Source: Burkholderiaceae bacterium (lineage in GTDB: Bacteria > Pseudomonadota > Gammaproteobacteria > Burkholderiales > Burkholderiaceae_C). Taken from it: a stretch of 64,000 nucleotides of DNA. A program made the translations under genes and the position numbers. Numbering within the stretch: position 1 is the stretch's first letter; every line of letters begins with the position of its first letter. Where the stretch lies: NCBI GenBank assembly GCA_018780645.1, contig JADMJJ010000010.1, positions 62,001 to 126,000 on the forward strand, given 5' to 3'. Of this stretch, positions 51,537 through 58,914 are shown one piece after another. The notes beneath the pieces are model-generated. The model searched no databases. It worked only from the letters and a program-made list of their open reading frames with translations, and was not told the origin of the DNA.

Positions 51537-51914
51537 ATGCAAACAGCCAATCTCTCCGTCGTCGAAGTCAAGGCCTTTGTGCCGGCCAAGGACTCCGAGC
51601 GCTCCATGGCCTTCTATCAGGCGTTGGGCTTCACCCGCGCGTCGGCGGACGACGGCATTGCCTACTTCCACCACGGCAACGCGAGCTTTCTGCTGCAGGA
51701 CTTCTATGTGCGCGAGCATGCCGACAACTTCCTGATGCATCTGCTGGTGGAAGACGTCGAGGCCTGGCACGCGATGGCCAAGGCGGTGGCCCAGCAGTTC
51801 GAGGTTCGCATAGACGAGCCGGAGGAGCAGCCCTGGGCGATGCGCGACTTCGTCCTGTTCGACCCCAGCGGCGTGCTGTGGCGCATCGGGCAGAACCTGC
51901 CTGATGCGGCTTGA
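51537..51914 (+). CDS. VOC family (glyoxalase/bleomycin resistance-like) protein
   Basis: 125 residues with the paired beta-alpha-beta-beta-beta unit: VVEVKAFVPAKDSERSMAFYQALGF, an NASFLLQDFYVREHADNFLMHLLVEDVEAWH centre with the His and Glu of the metal site, and RDFVLFDPSGVLWRIGQNL at the end. It binds or transforms a small molecule; members include dioxygenases, glyoxalases and antibiotic-binding proteins. Its frame runs past the start of the next frame, but the preferred DUF1801 start lies beyond its stop. Confidence 0.88.
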   Translation: MQTANLSVVEVKAFVPAKDSERSMAFYQALGFTRASADDGIAYFHHGNASFLLQDFYVREHADNFLMHLLVEDVEAWHAMAKAVAQQFEVRIDEPEEQPWAMRDFVLFDPSGVLWRIGQNLPDAA

Positions 51915-51924
51915 GGGCACGGAC

Positions 51925-52338
51925 ATGGCAACGTCCGGGGCAAGCCGCAAACTGGGTGCAGCCGACAGCAGCGCGGCCGTCGATGCGTTGATGGCAACGC
52001 TGGAGCACCCGCACCTCGATGCGATAGCGGCCCTGCGCGAGATCGTCTGCGGCGCCGACGCCAGCATCGCCGAGGGCGTGAAGTGGAACGCGCCGAGCTT
52101 TCGCACCACCGAGTACTTCGCCACCACCCATTTGCGCGCCAAGACCGGCATCGCCCTGATCCTGCACCTGGGCGCCAAGGTACGTGACATACCCTCGGTC
52201 CCGGTCGATGACCCCCAGGGCCTGCTGAGCTGGCTGGCCAAGGACCGGGCCATGATCGGCTTTGCCGGGATGGCCGAGCTGAGAGCCCAGGCACCGGCAC
52301 TGCAGGCCTTGATACGGCGCTGGATCGCCTTTGTCTGA
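51925..52338 (+). CDS. DUF1801 domain-containing protein
   Basis: 137 residues from the ATG at 51925, which has GAGGG 8 bases upstream (an earlier ATG at 51904 overlaps the VOC gene). The DUF1801/YdhG pattern is clear: LEHPHLDAIAALREIVCGADASIAEGVKWNAPSF, RTTEYFATTHLR, GIALILHLGAKV and ALIRRWIAFV. The function of the family is unknown; the fold resembles phenylalanyl-tRNA-binding-like small domains. Confidence 0.85.
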   Translation: MATSGASRKLGAADSSAAVDALMATLEHPHLDAIAALREIVCGADASIAEGVKWNAPSFRTTEYFATTHLRAKTGIALILHLGAKVRDIPSVPVDDPQGLLSWLAKDRAMIGFAGMAELRAQAPALQALIRRWIAFV

Positions 52339-52428
52339 ACCCGGCGGCTGTGCTTCAATCGACCGGGTGGTTCCCCCGGGGTGTCGTCGATGCCGAGGTT
52401 GCGGGGCCGCACAACGAAAGCCATGCCC

Positions 52429-52650
52429 ATGAACCCGATCCGACTGATTGCCATCGCCCTGCTGATTGGCGGCACACTGGCCCTGGTCTATGGCGGCTTC
52501 AGCTACACCAAGGACACGACGGCCGTGAAGCTGGGCCCGATCGAGCTGACGGTGAAGGAGAAGGAGTCGGTCAACATCCCAATCTGGGCCGGTGTAGGCG
52601 CCATCGTGGCCGGCGGCCTGCTGCTGGCCTTCGGCGGCCGCAAGGGCTGA
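52429..52650 (+). CDS. Small two-helix membrane protein
   Basis: 73 residues from the ATG at 52429 (an ATG at 52423 is two codons upstream but too near the GAAAG box). Two hydrophobic segments, IRLIAIALLIGGTLALVYGGF and IWAGVGAIVAGGLLLAFGG, flank a charged stretch VKLGPIELTVKEKESVN. It resembles short conserved inner-membrane proteins of unknown function found across Proteobacteria. The SDR gene begins 10 bases after the stop. Confidence 0.75.
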   Translation: MNPIRLIAIALLIGGTLALVYGGFSYTKDTTAVKLGPIELTVKEKESVNIPIWAGVGAIVAGGLLLAFGGRKG

Positions 52651-52660
52651 GGCCCAGGTC

Positions 52661-53392
52661 GTGGATCTTGGGCTCAAGGGGCTGCGGGCCGTCGTCACAG
52701 GCGGCTCGGCGGGGATTGGCGCCGCCGTTGTGCGGACGCTGGCGGCCGAGGGCTGCGATGTGGCTTTCTGCGCCCGCACGCCGGCCCGCATTGATGCCGC
52801 CCTGACGGCGCTGCAGGGCCTGCCCGGCCGGGTGCAGGCCGAAGCCGTGGACGTGACGGACACAGCGCAGTTCCAGGCCTGGCTGGCCAAGCTGGACGGC
52901 TTCGACATCTTTGTGGCCAACGTCAGCGCGCTGTCCGGTGACTGGGCCGCGGCGCTGGCGACCGATATCCGCGCCACCGTCGAGGCCACCGAGGCGGCCC
53001 TGACTTATCTGCAGCGCTCGCCCCATGGCGCGCTGACCTATATCGGCTCCAAGGCCGGGTCTCTCGCCGCGCCGAACTCGGCCGCCTACGGCGCGGCCAA
53101 GGCGGCGATGGCGCACTATATGAAGTCACTGTCGGCGCGGCTGTTGCCGGCGGTGCGCGTCAACACCGTCTCGCCCGGCGACACCCTGTTCGATGGCGGC
53201 CTGTGGGACCGCGTGCGCCGCGACGAGCCCGGGGTTTTTCAGAAGGTGCTGCAGCGCAACCCGATGCAGCGGCTGGCCACGGCCGAGGAGATTGCCCGCG
53301 TCGTCGCCTTCGTCTCCAGTCCGGCCGCCAGCTTTGTGGCCGGGGCCAACTGGTATGTCGACGGTGGGTCGATCCAACACGTGCAGATCTGA
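52661..53392 (+). CDS. Short-chain dehydrogenase/reductase (SDR)
   Basis: 243 residues starting with GTG at 52661, with GAGG 8 bases ahead. NAD(P)-binding GGSAGIGAAV, LAAEGCDVAFCAR, VDVTD and the VANVSAL segment are classical SDR landmarks; catalytic Ser-Tyr-Lys are in TYIGSKAGS and AAYGAAKAAM. The C-terminus PAASFVAGANWYVDGGS is also typical. It reduces or oxidises a carbonyl/alcohol; substrate unknown. It belongs to the plus-strand run of small enzymes and is 3 bases from the GNAT gene. Confidence 0.92.
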   Translation: MDLGLKGLRAVVTGGSAGIGAAVVRTLAAEGCDVAFCARTPARIDAALTALQGLPGRVQAEAVDVTDTAQFQAWLAKLDGFDIFVANVSALSGDWAAALATDIRATVEATEAALTYLQRSPHGALTYIGSKAGSLAAPNSAAYGAAKAAMAHYMKSLSARLLPAVRVNTVSPGDTLFDGGLWDRVRRDEPGVFQKVLQRNPMQRLATAEEIARVVAFVSSPAASFVAGANWYVDGGSIQHVQI

Positions 53393-53395
53393 GCG

Positions 53396-53875
53396 ATGAC
53401 GATGCTGATACCGATGACGGAGGCCGGCTTCGTGCGCTACCTGGAAGCAGCGATTGCCGGCTTCGCCCAGGACCAGATCGCCGCGGGCCGCTGGACTGCC
53501 GAGCAGGCGCTGGCCCTGTCACGCGAAGACTTCATGGGCCTGCTACCCCAGGGCCTGGCCACGCCTGACCAGCACCTGTTCGAGATTCTCGACGAGGCCG
53601 GCGGCACGACGATAGGCTGGCTGTGGTTCGCCGTGATGCTGAAAAGCGGCGTGCGCATCGCCTATGTCTATGACCTCGAGGTGATGCCTGGGCACCGCCG
53701 CCGCGGCCATGCGCGCGCCGCCTTCAAGGCGATGGAGCCACTGGTGCGGGCGCTGGGCCTGGCCAGCATCGGCCTGCATGTGTTTGCCCGCAACCCCGGC
53801 GCCCAGGCCCTGTATGCCTCGCTGGGCTATGAAGTGACGGGCATCAATATGCTCAAGCGACTGAATGACCATTGA
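53396..53875 (+). CDS. GNAT family N-acetyltransferase
   Basis: 159 residues. After a helical N-terminus (LEAAIAGFAQDQIAAGRWTAEQAL) the GNAT core gives IGWLWFAVMLKSGVRIAYVYDLEVMPGHRRRGHARAAF, where GHRRRGHA is the acetyl-CoA pyrophosphate loop, then IGLHVFARNPGAQALYASLGYEV. This layout (long N-terminal helices) is common in acetyltransferases near SDR genes. Its stop overlaps the next gene by 11 bases, so they are probably co-translated. Substrate unknown. Confidence 0.88.
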   Translation: MTMLIPMTEAGFVRYLEAAIAGFAQDQIAAGRWTAEQALALSREDFMGLLPQGLATPDQHLFEILDEAGGTTIGWLWFAVMLKSGVRIAYVYDLEVMPGHRRRGHARAAFKAMEPLVRALGLASIGLHVFARNPGAQALYASLGYEVTGINMLKRLNDH

Positions 53876-54437
53876 CTTCATCGCCCTGTTGAGCGCCGGC
53901 CGGATCGCGCCACGCGACTGCATCCAGCCGGTGGCGGCCGCGCGCCTCGCGTTGGAGCCGCAGCGGGCCGAGCATGCCCAGGCGATGTTCGAGGTGCTCG
54001 GCGACCCGGCCCTGTATGAATACGAGAACACGCCTCCCGTCTCGCTGGATGCGCTGCGCGAGCGTTACGGGCAGCTGGAGTCCCGCGTCTCGCCCAATGG
54101 CGCCGAGCTGTGGCTCAACTGGGTGCTGCGGCTGACGGACGGGCCTCTGATCGGCTATGTGCAGGCCACCCTGCGGCCGCAGGGCCGCGCGGCCATTGCC
54201 TACGAGCTGGGCAGCGCCTGGTGGGGCCGGGGCCTCGCCACCGAGGCCGTCCAGGCGATGGTGGACGAGCTGGCTAAGCACTACCAGGTGCGCCATCTGT
54301 TCGCCGTGCACAAGCATCGGAATCAGCGCTCGCACCGGCTGCTGCTGCGTCTGGGTTTCACGCCCTGCTCGGCCGAGGAACATGCGCAACGCGGGGTTGA
54401 CGGCGATGAATTGCTGATGCAAAAACAGCTGCCCTGA
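53865..54437 (+). CDS. GNAT family N-acetyltransferase (RimJ/RimL type)
   Basis: 190 residues. AARLALEPQRAEHAQAMFEVLGDPALYEY, VLRLTDGPLIGYVQATL, AYELGSAWWGRGLATEAVQAMV (acetyl-CoA loop) and HRNQRSHRLLLRLGF are the RimJ/RimL GNAT pattern. The substrate may be an amino group of a protein, amino acid or antibiotic. The ATG at 53865 lies inside the last codons of the previous GNAT gene. It is followed 12 bases later by a YciI gene. Confidence 0.88.
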   Translation: MTIDFIALLSAGRIAPRDCIQPVAAARLALEPQRAEHAQAMFEVLGDPALYEYENTPPVSLDALRERYGQLESRVSPNGAELWLNWVLRLTDGPLIGYVQATLRPQGRAAIAYELGSAWWGRGLATEAVQAMVDELAKHYQVRHLFAVHKHRNQRSHRLLLRLGFTPCSAEEHAQRGVDGDELLMQKQLP

Positions 54438-54449
54438 CAGGAGCCCGCC

Positions 54450-54746
54450 ATGCCAGATATCCGCTATGTCGTCGTTCACCGGCCCGGCCCGCGCTGGCAG
54501 GCCGATGTTCCACTGTTCGAGCAAGAGGGCCTGCAAGCCCATGTCGAGCACTACCGCCAGCTGCTGGCCCAGGGCAAGCTGGCGCTGGGCGGGCCGTTCC
54601 TCGATGCCGCGGCCGGCGGCATGATGATCCCCGCAGCGGGCCTGGACGAGGCCGAGATTCTTGAGTTCGCCAAGGCCGATCCGGCCGTGGTCTCGGGCCT
54701 GCTGACGTTTGAGCTGAGGCAGTGGATGGTGGGCATGCAGGCATGA
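54450..54746 (+). CDS. YciI family protein
   Basis: 98 residues: YVVVHRPGPRWQADVPLFEQEGLQAHVEHYRQLLAQGKLALGGPF, then AEILEFAKADPAVVSGLLTFELRQW. The conserved His in VEHYRQ and the Asp-Pro pair ADPAV are at the usual YciI positions. Ribosome-binding site AGGAG is 8 bases before the ATG. Role unknown; the family is often near GNAT and SDR genes, as here. Confidence 0.82.
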   Translation: MPDIRYVVVHRPGPRWQADVPLFEQEGLQAHVEHYRQLLAQGKLALGGPFLDAAAGGMMIPAAGLDEAEILEFAKADPAVVSGLLTFELRQWMVGMQA

Positions 54747-54780
54747 GCGGGGCAGCACCGCCCCCCCACAATGCCGAGGG

Positions 54781-54891
54781 CGTGTTCGTACAGAGACCGG
54801 CCGCGTCAGTGTCAAGCTGATGGGCGAGGGTTTCCGGCTGGATGCGCCGCTGGGATACTGGGACGGCGTCGATATCGATGCCAAGCCCTGA
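54781..54891 (+). pseudogene. Short coding remnant of unknown parent
   Basis: A frame without a start codon reads ETGRVSVKLMGEGFRLDAPL followed by GYWDGVDIDAKP and a TGA at 54889-54891. It resembles the C-terminal end of a protein more than random translation, but no parent gene is recognised. The gap between the YciI gene and the next gene is otherwise empty. Low confidence. Confidence 0.3.
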
Positions 54892-54917
54892 CCCTCATCA
54901 CAAGGAAGCCAAGCCCC

Positions 54918-55397
54918 ATGTCCCTGACCCGCCTCATCGCCCTTGTTGCCCTGTGCTCGGCACTGTCCACCCAAGCCCAGGTGCCGGTGCAAGCCAACCC
55001 CGACCACGCGGCGATGCTGGCCAGCCCCGACGCCCGCCTGGCCGCCAACAAGCGCCTGGTCTATGACTTCTGGCGCGAGGTGTTCGAGGGCGGCCATATG
55101 GAGCTGGTCGACAAGTATCTGGCCGAGGGCTATATCCAGCACAACCCCACCGTGCCCACCGGCCGCGCGGGCTTCGTCGGCGTGTTCTCGCAATTCGCCA
55201 AGCCCAAGCCGATACAGGACAGGGTGCGCGCACCGCTGGTGGCCATCACCGCCGAGGGCGATCTGGTCGTGCTGTCATTCGCGCGCACCGGTACCGATCC
55301 CAAGGATCCGCAGAAGAAGTACAGCACGACCTGGTTCGATATGTTCCGCATCGAGGGCGGCAAGATTGCCGAGCACTGGGATCCGGCGACGCCTTGA
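54918..55397 (+). CDS. Exported SnoaL/NTF2-like protein
   Basis: 159 residues from the ATG at 54918 with AAGGA upstream. A signal peptide (TRLIALVALCSALSTQAQ) leads to a SnoaL-like domain: NKRLVYDFWREVFEGGHMELVDKYLAEGYIQHNPTVPTGRAGFVGVF, DLVVLSFARTG and FDMFRIEGGKIAEHWDPATP. This His/Asp pattern (YIQHNP ... EHWD) is that of the SnoaL polyketide-cyclase group found as single exported proteins in many bacteria. The substrate is unknown. Confidence 0.88.
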   Translation: MSLTRLIALVALCSALSTQAQVPVQANPDHAAMLASPDARLAANKRLVYDFWREVFEGGHMELVDKYLAEGYIQHNPTVPTGRAGFVGVFSQFAKPKPIQDRVRAPLVAITAEGDLVVLSFARTGTDPKDPQKKYSTTWFDMFRIEGGKIAEHWDPATP

Positions 55398-55412
55398 GGC
55401 GGCCCAGCGCAC

Positions 55413-55634
55413 ATGCTCCCGCTCGCACTCATCCTGCTCGTCGCCACCGGCCTGGCCCACTCCTATTTGGGTGAGCGCTACCTGCTGATGCGCCTCTTCA
55501 AGCGCCAGGATCTGCCCGAGCTGCTCGGCAGCACCGCATTCACCATCGGCACGCTGCGTTTCGTCTGGCACCTGACGACGGTGGCCTGGTGGGGCTTGGC
55601 TTACCTGATCCTCGCGTCCCGGAGCGGCCGGTGA
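55413..55634 (+). CDS. Small membrane protein, possibly C-terminally truncated
   Basis: 73 residues with two hydrophobic segments: LPLALILLVATGLAHSYLGERYLL and TLRFVWHLTTVAWWGLAYLIL. The motif LAHSYLGERYLLMRLF with GTLRFVWHLTTVAWW matches a membrane family that is, as far as I recall, normally about 120 residues with two more helices. The frame ends at TGA 55632-55634, and downstream sequence no longer codes for such helices, so this copy may be truncated. It may be a decayed gene. Confidence 0.6.
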   Translation: MLPLALILLVATGLAHSYLGERYLLMRLFKRQDLPELLGSTAFTIGTLRFVWHLTTVAWWGLAYLILASRSGR

Positions 55635-55735
55635 GTTGCCGGAGCGTCACCCCACAACGACCCAACACGATGGCCAGCATCTGGCCCAGGCCGCGCCCAT
55701 CGTCACTTGGCCAAGGGCGGCCTGGACAGACCGTG

Positions 55736-56437
55736 TCAGATGCCGATCTTGCCGACGTAGAGCACCGGCCCGGTCGGTACACCGGTGGTGGAGCCGCCGG
55801 ACGGCTCCAGGCTGACCGCCAGCGCCGCTGTGCCCGGTGGCACCCGGCTCTTCTGCACCAGCGAAGCGCCCTGGGCGGCGATCAGGCCCAGCGAGCGCGG
55901 GGCGCCCTGAGGCGGCACGGCCCACAACTCCAGCGCGCGGTCGGCCTCCAGGCTGACCGGCTGCAGGGCGCGGGTGACGACGGCGCGGCCGTCGGGGCTG
56001 ATGCTGGCCACGAAGCGGGCGTTCATCACGCCGCCGGCCGAGGCCGGGTCTTGCGTGGACTCCAGCACCACGACGATGGGCGGCTGCACCGGCTCGGGCA
56101 CGGCCAGCAGCACGGCCAGGCCGACGACCGCCGCCGTGCTCAGGCCCGACAGCCCACGCCAGAAGCTCAGGCCCTGCCACCAGCGCTGCACGGCCGGCGC
56201 GGGATTCAGGTGACCCAGCTGCCGTTGGATGCGCTGCCAGACCACCGGCGGCGGTGTGACCGGCGGCACGCTGGTGCTCAAGGGCAGCAGCCTGGCCTGC
56301 CAGCGGTGCAGCGCTTGGCTTAGCGCCGGATGTGCCGGCAGCAAGGCTTCATAGCGGCGGCGGGCCGGGCCGCGCAGCGTACCGGCGGCATAGGCGGCGG
56401 CCAGACGGTCGGCGAGTGGGGGGCGGCTGTAATCCAT
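55736..56437 (-). CDS. Anti-sigma factor, RskA-like
   Basis: 233 residues. A cytoplasmic N-terminal zinc-free anti-sigma region (PLADRLAAAYAAGTLRGPARRRYEALLPAHPAL), a transmembrane helix at about 95-113 (GLSTAAVVGLAVLLAVP), and a periplasmic C-terminal RskA domain (RFVASISPDGRAVVTRALQPVSLEADRALELWAVPPQGAPRSLGLI, then SRVPPGTAALAVSLEPSGG). It should hold the adjacent ECF sigma factor inactive at the membrane until a periplasmic signal. It begins 2 bases after the sigma stop. Confidence 0.9.
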   Translation of the reverse strand: MDYSRPPLADRLAAAYAAGTLRGPARRRYEALLPAHPALSQALHRWQARLLPLSTSVPPVTPPPVVWQRIQRQLGHLNPAPAVQRWWQGLSFWRGLSGLSTAAVVGLAVLLAVPEPVQPPIVVVLESTQDPASAGGVMNARFVASISPDGRAVVTRALQPVSLEADRALELWAVPPQGAPRSLGLIAAQGASLVQKSRVPPGTAALAVSLEPSGGSTTGVPTGPVLYVGKIGI

Positions 56438-56439
56438 GT

Positions 56440-57087
56440 TCAGGCTTGCCCGGCAGGCGAACCTGCATTGACATCACGCAGCTGCGCATGCTCCAGGCAA
56501 TTCTTCAGCGACAGCAAAGCCCGCCGCACCCAGCTCTTCACCGTGCCCAGCGGCTGGGCCATTTTCTCGGCCACCTCGGCATGGCTGAGGCCGTCGTAGA
56601 AGGCCAGGGCCAGGCTTTGCTTTTGCATCGCGTTCAGGTCCTGCATGCAGTGATTCAGTGCCCGCGCCTCGGTGGCGCGGCTCAGCAGCTCCAATGGCCC
56701 GGGTGCATCGTCGGCGGCCAGGTCAACGGCGTCGGGCGCGTCGTCGTCATCGTCCACGCGGTGCTTGGCCTGGATCTGTGGCTGGGTCTGCTGGCGGCGC
56801 AGGCTGTCGATGGCGGCATTGCGCGCCACGCTGGTCAGCCAGGTCAGCGGCTGGCTCTGGGCGGCGTCGAAGCCGGCGGCCGAGCGCCAGACCTTGACGA
56901 ACACCTCTTGCAGAATGTCCTCGGCCGCGGCCTGGTCGCGCTGGATGCGCAGCACCACGCCGAACAGCTTGGCACTGCTGCGCTCATAGAGCTTGGCGAA
57001 CGCTTCGCGGTCACCGAGGCCGACGCGTGCCAGCAACTGAGACAGTTCTTTGCTGTTTTGTGACCAGTCTTGCTGAGGAGTGGGCAT
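56440..57087 (-). CDS. ECF-type RNA polymerase sigma factor
   Basis: 215 residues from the ATG at 57087 (the longer frame to 57357 overlaps the divergent gene). Region 2: AFAKLYERSSAKLFGVVLRI with ILQEVFVKVWRSAAGFD and PLTWLTSVARNAAIDSLRR; region 4: LSHAEVAEKMAQPLGTVKSWVRRALLSLK. An acidic linker of five Asp lies between. It belongs to the sigma factors paired with RskA-type anti-sigma proteins (SigK-like group). It is divergent from the SUMF1-domain gene, a candidate target. Confidence 0.93.
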   Translation of the reverse strand: MPTPQQDWSQNSKELSQLLARVGLGDREAFAKLYERSSAKLFGVVLRIQRDQAAAEDILQEVFVKVWRSAAGFDAAQSQPLTWLTSVARNAAIDSLRRQQTQPQIQAKHRVDDDDDAPDAVDLAADDAPGPLELLSRATEARALNHCMQDLNAMQKQSLALAFYDGLSHAEVAEKMAQPLGTVKSWVRRALLSLKNCLEHAQLRDVNAGSPAGQA

Positions 57088-57193
57088 GGTGGATTCTAGG
57101 AGGCTGTCGGGCTGAATGGATTTGTACGCGGTCTTTGGCGTTTTGGATGCAAGCCCTAGACTGCATCGCCTTGCCCTCTCCAGAAAAAAGCTG

Positions 57194-58183
57194 ATGAATG
57201 CCTCTGTGTTGCCTCTGCTGTTGATCTCCCTGCTCGGCCCGGCCCTGGCGGCCGAGCCGCCGGCCCTGCTGGAGAACTCGCTGGGGATGAAGTTCGTGCG
57301 CATCCCGGCCGGCGAGTTCGTGATGGGCAGCGCGGAGCCGCCCGAGCAGCTGGCCAAGGCCTATCCGCAGTACGAGCCCGAGCGCTTCACCCAGCTCGGT
57401 GACGAGGGCCCGCCGCACCGCGTGCGCATCACCAAGCCCTTCTATCTGGGCCAGCACGAGGTGACGGTGGGGCAGTTCCGGCGCTTTCTGGCTGCCTCGG
57501 GCCATGTGCCCGAGTCGATCGCCGATGGCACCGGTGGCTATGGCTACAACCCGGCCTACGACCCGGCGACATCGAAGCGCGGCGATGCCTTCGAGGGCCG
57601 CGACCCCAAATACTCCTGGCAGAACCCCGGCTTTGCCCAGACCGATCAGCACCCGGTGCTGAACGTGACCTGGAACGACGCCGTGGCCCTGGCCGCCTGG
57701 CTCAGCAAGACCGAGGGCAGGACCTACCGCCTGCCCACCGAGGCCGAGTGGGAGTACGCCTGCCGCGCCGGCACGCGCACCCGCTATGCCAGCGGCGACG
57801 ACCCGCAGTCGCTGCTGCGCATGGCCAATATCTTCGATGCCGACTCGAAGCAAAACTGGCCCAAATGGCAGCAGTTCGCGCTCAAAGGCGCCGATGGCTA
57901 CGCTTTCACCGCGCCGGTGGGCAGCTTCGCGCCGAATGCCTGGGGCCTGCACGATATGCATGGCAACGCCTGGGAATGGGTGGCCGACTGGCATGGCGAC
58001 GACTACTACGCCAAATCGCCGGGGGACGACCCGCAGGGCCCGGCCGATGGCAGCGTGCGCGTGCGCCGAGGCGGCTCCTGGCACACCTGGGCCTTCTACG
58101 CCCGCTCCTCCTACCGCAATTGGAACAGCGCCGCCACCCGCTACACGCTGGTCGGCATGCGCCTGCTGCGCGAGGCCGACTGA
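57194..58183 (+). CDS. Exported SUMF1/FGE-sulfatase-domain protein
   Basis: 329 residues from the ATG at 57194. Signal peptide NASVLPLLLISLLGPALAAE, then the FGE-sulfatase/SUMF1 fold: MKFVRIPAGEFVMGS, RVRITKPFYLGQHEVTVGQFRRFL, HPVLNVTWNDAVALAAWLS, YRLPTEAEWEYACRAGTRTRY, WGLHDMHGNAWEWVADW and VRRGGSWHTWAFYARSSYRNW. The active-site Cys pair of formylglycine-generating enzyme is absent, so it should not make formylglycine; it is more like a binding or other oxidase member of the family. It is divergent from the ECF sigma gene. Confidence 0.92.
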   Translation: MNASVLPLLLISLLGPALAAEPPALLENSLGMKFVRIPAGEFVMGSAEPPEQLAKAYPQYEPERFTQLGDEGPPHRVRITKPFYLGQHEVTVGQFRRFLAASGHVPESIADGTGGYGYNPAYDPATSKRGDAFEGRDPKYSWQNPGFAQTDQHPVLNVTWNDAVALAAWLSKTEGRTYRLPTEAEWEYACRAGTRTRYASGDDPQSLLRMANIFDADSKQNWPKWQQFALKGADGYAFTAPVGSFAPNAWGLHDMHGNAWEWVADWHGDDYYAKSPGDDPQGPADGSVRVRRGGSWHTWAFYARSSYRNWNSAATRYTLVGMRLLREAD

Positions 58184-58294
58184 TCATCTGAGCATACGGG
58201 TTATTACCTAATTGCGAATGAGGCTTTCCCCTTTTTGATCGGCTTGGCTAGATTCGCGGCTCTTGAAAATATTCGGCCGTGTGCTCTGTTCTCC

Positions 58295-58546
58295 GTGATT
58301 CGTATCAGCAAAGTCGGCAAAACATTCCAGATCAACGGTGAACCGAGGACGGCGCTGGACGCCAGCGGCCTGCAGCGTCTGCGCCAGCGCGTGGGCATGG
58401 TGTTCCAGCACTTCAATCTGCCGCAGGCCAAGACGGTGGCCGAGGACATCCGCTTTCCGCTGAAGCTGGCCGCCGCGCTGCATTCTCCCGAGGTGAAGAA
58501 GTTCATCGAGGAGAAGTACAAGGGCGCGGTGGTGCCGGCGTTCTGA
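58295..58546 (+). pseudogene. metN-metQ chimeric remnant of a methionine ABC transporter
   Basis: One 83-codon frame starting at GTG 58295 joins three pieces. IRISKVGKTFQINGEPRTALD equals the N-terminus of MetN ATPases; LQRLRQRVGMVFQHFNLPQA with KTVAEDIRFPLKLAA is the MetN Q-loop region; SPEVKKFIEEKYKGAVVPAF is the C-terminus of the MetQ binding protein. The Walker A/B parts, all of metI and most of metQ are gone. Two internal deletions can explain it. The resulting peptide cannot act as an ATPase or binding protein. The upstream 111 bases may still hold the old promoter. Confidence 0.8.
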
Positions 58547-58551
58547 TCGAA

Positions 58552-58911
58552 ATGAGCGATGCTTGGGGTATGAGCACCGCCCCCTTGATCGTCTGCCTGT
58601 GTGCGGCCTGGTGCCGGACCTGCGATGGCTACCGCGCCACCTTCGACGCGGTGGCCCAGCAGTTCCCCGACTGGCAGTTCGTCTGGGTGGACATAGAGGA
58701 GCAGAGCGCACTGGTGGACGACTACGAGGTCGAGACCTTCCCCTGCATCCTGGCCGGGCATGACCTGGCCCTGCAATTCGCCGGGCCGGTCACGCCCCAT
58801 CTGCCGACGCTGAAGCGGCTGCTCGGCTCGCTGAGCGGCAACCCCTCTGCTCCCGTCAAGGACGACGCGGCGCAGCAGCTGTGGCAGCGGCTGCGCCAAG
58901 CCAGCGACTGA
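58552..58911 (+). CDS. Thioredoxin-like protein
   Basis: 119 residues. The active site is AAWCRTC at about 18-24 after APLIVCLCA, then FPDWQFVWVDIEEQSALVDDYEVETFPCILA, which carries the cis-Pro region (TFPCI) of the thioredoxin fold. A start at 58570 (six codons later) is also possible. No signal peptide, so it works in the cytoplasm on disulfides. It lies 5 bases after the metN-metQ remnant. Confidence 0.85.
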   Translation: MSDAWGMSTAPLIVCLCAAWCRTCDGYRATFDAVAQQFPDWQFVWVDIEEQSALVDDYEVETFPCILAGHDLALQFAGPVTPHLPTLKRLLGSLSGNPSAPVKDDAAQQLWQRLRQASD

Positions 58912-58914
58912 GTT

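Noticed and set aside
55589-56323. Plus-strand frame opposite the anti-sigma gene
   Set aside because: Arg/Gln-rich shadow of the RskA-like gene; it also begins inside the small membrane gene.
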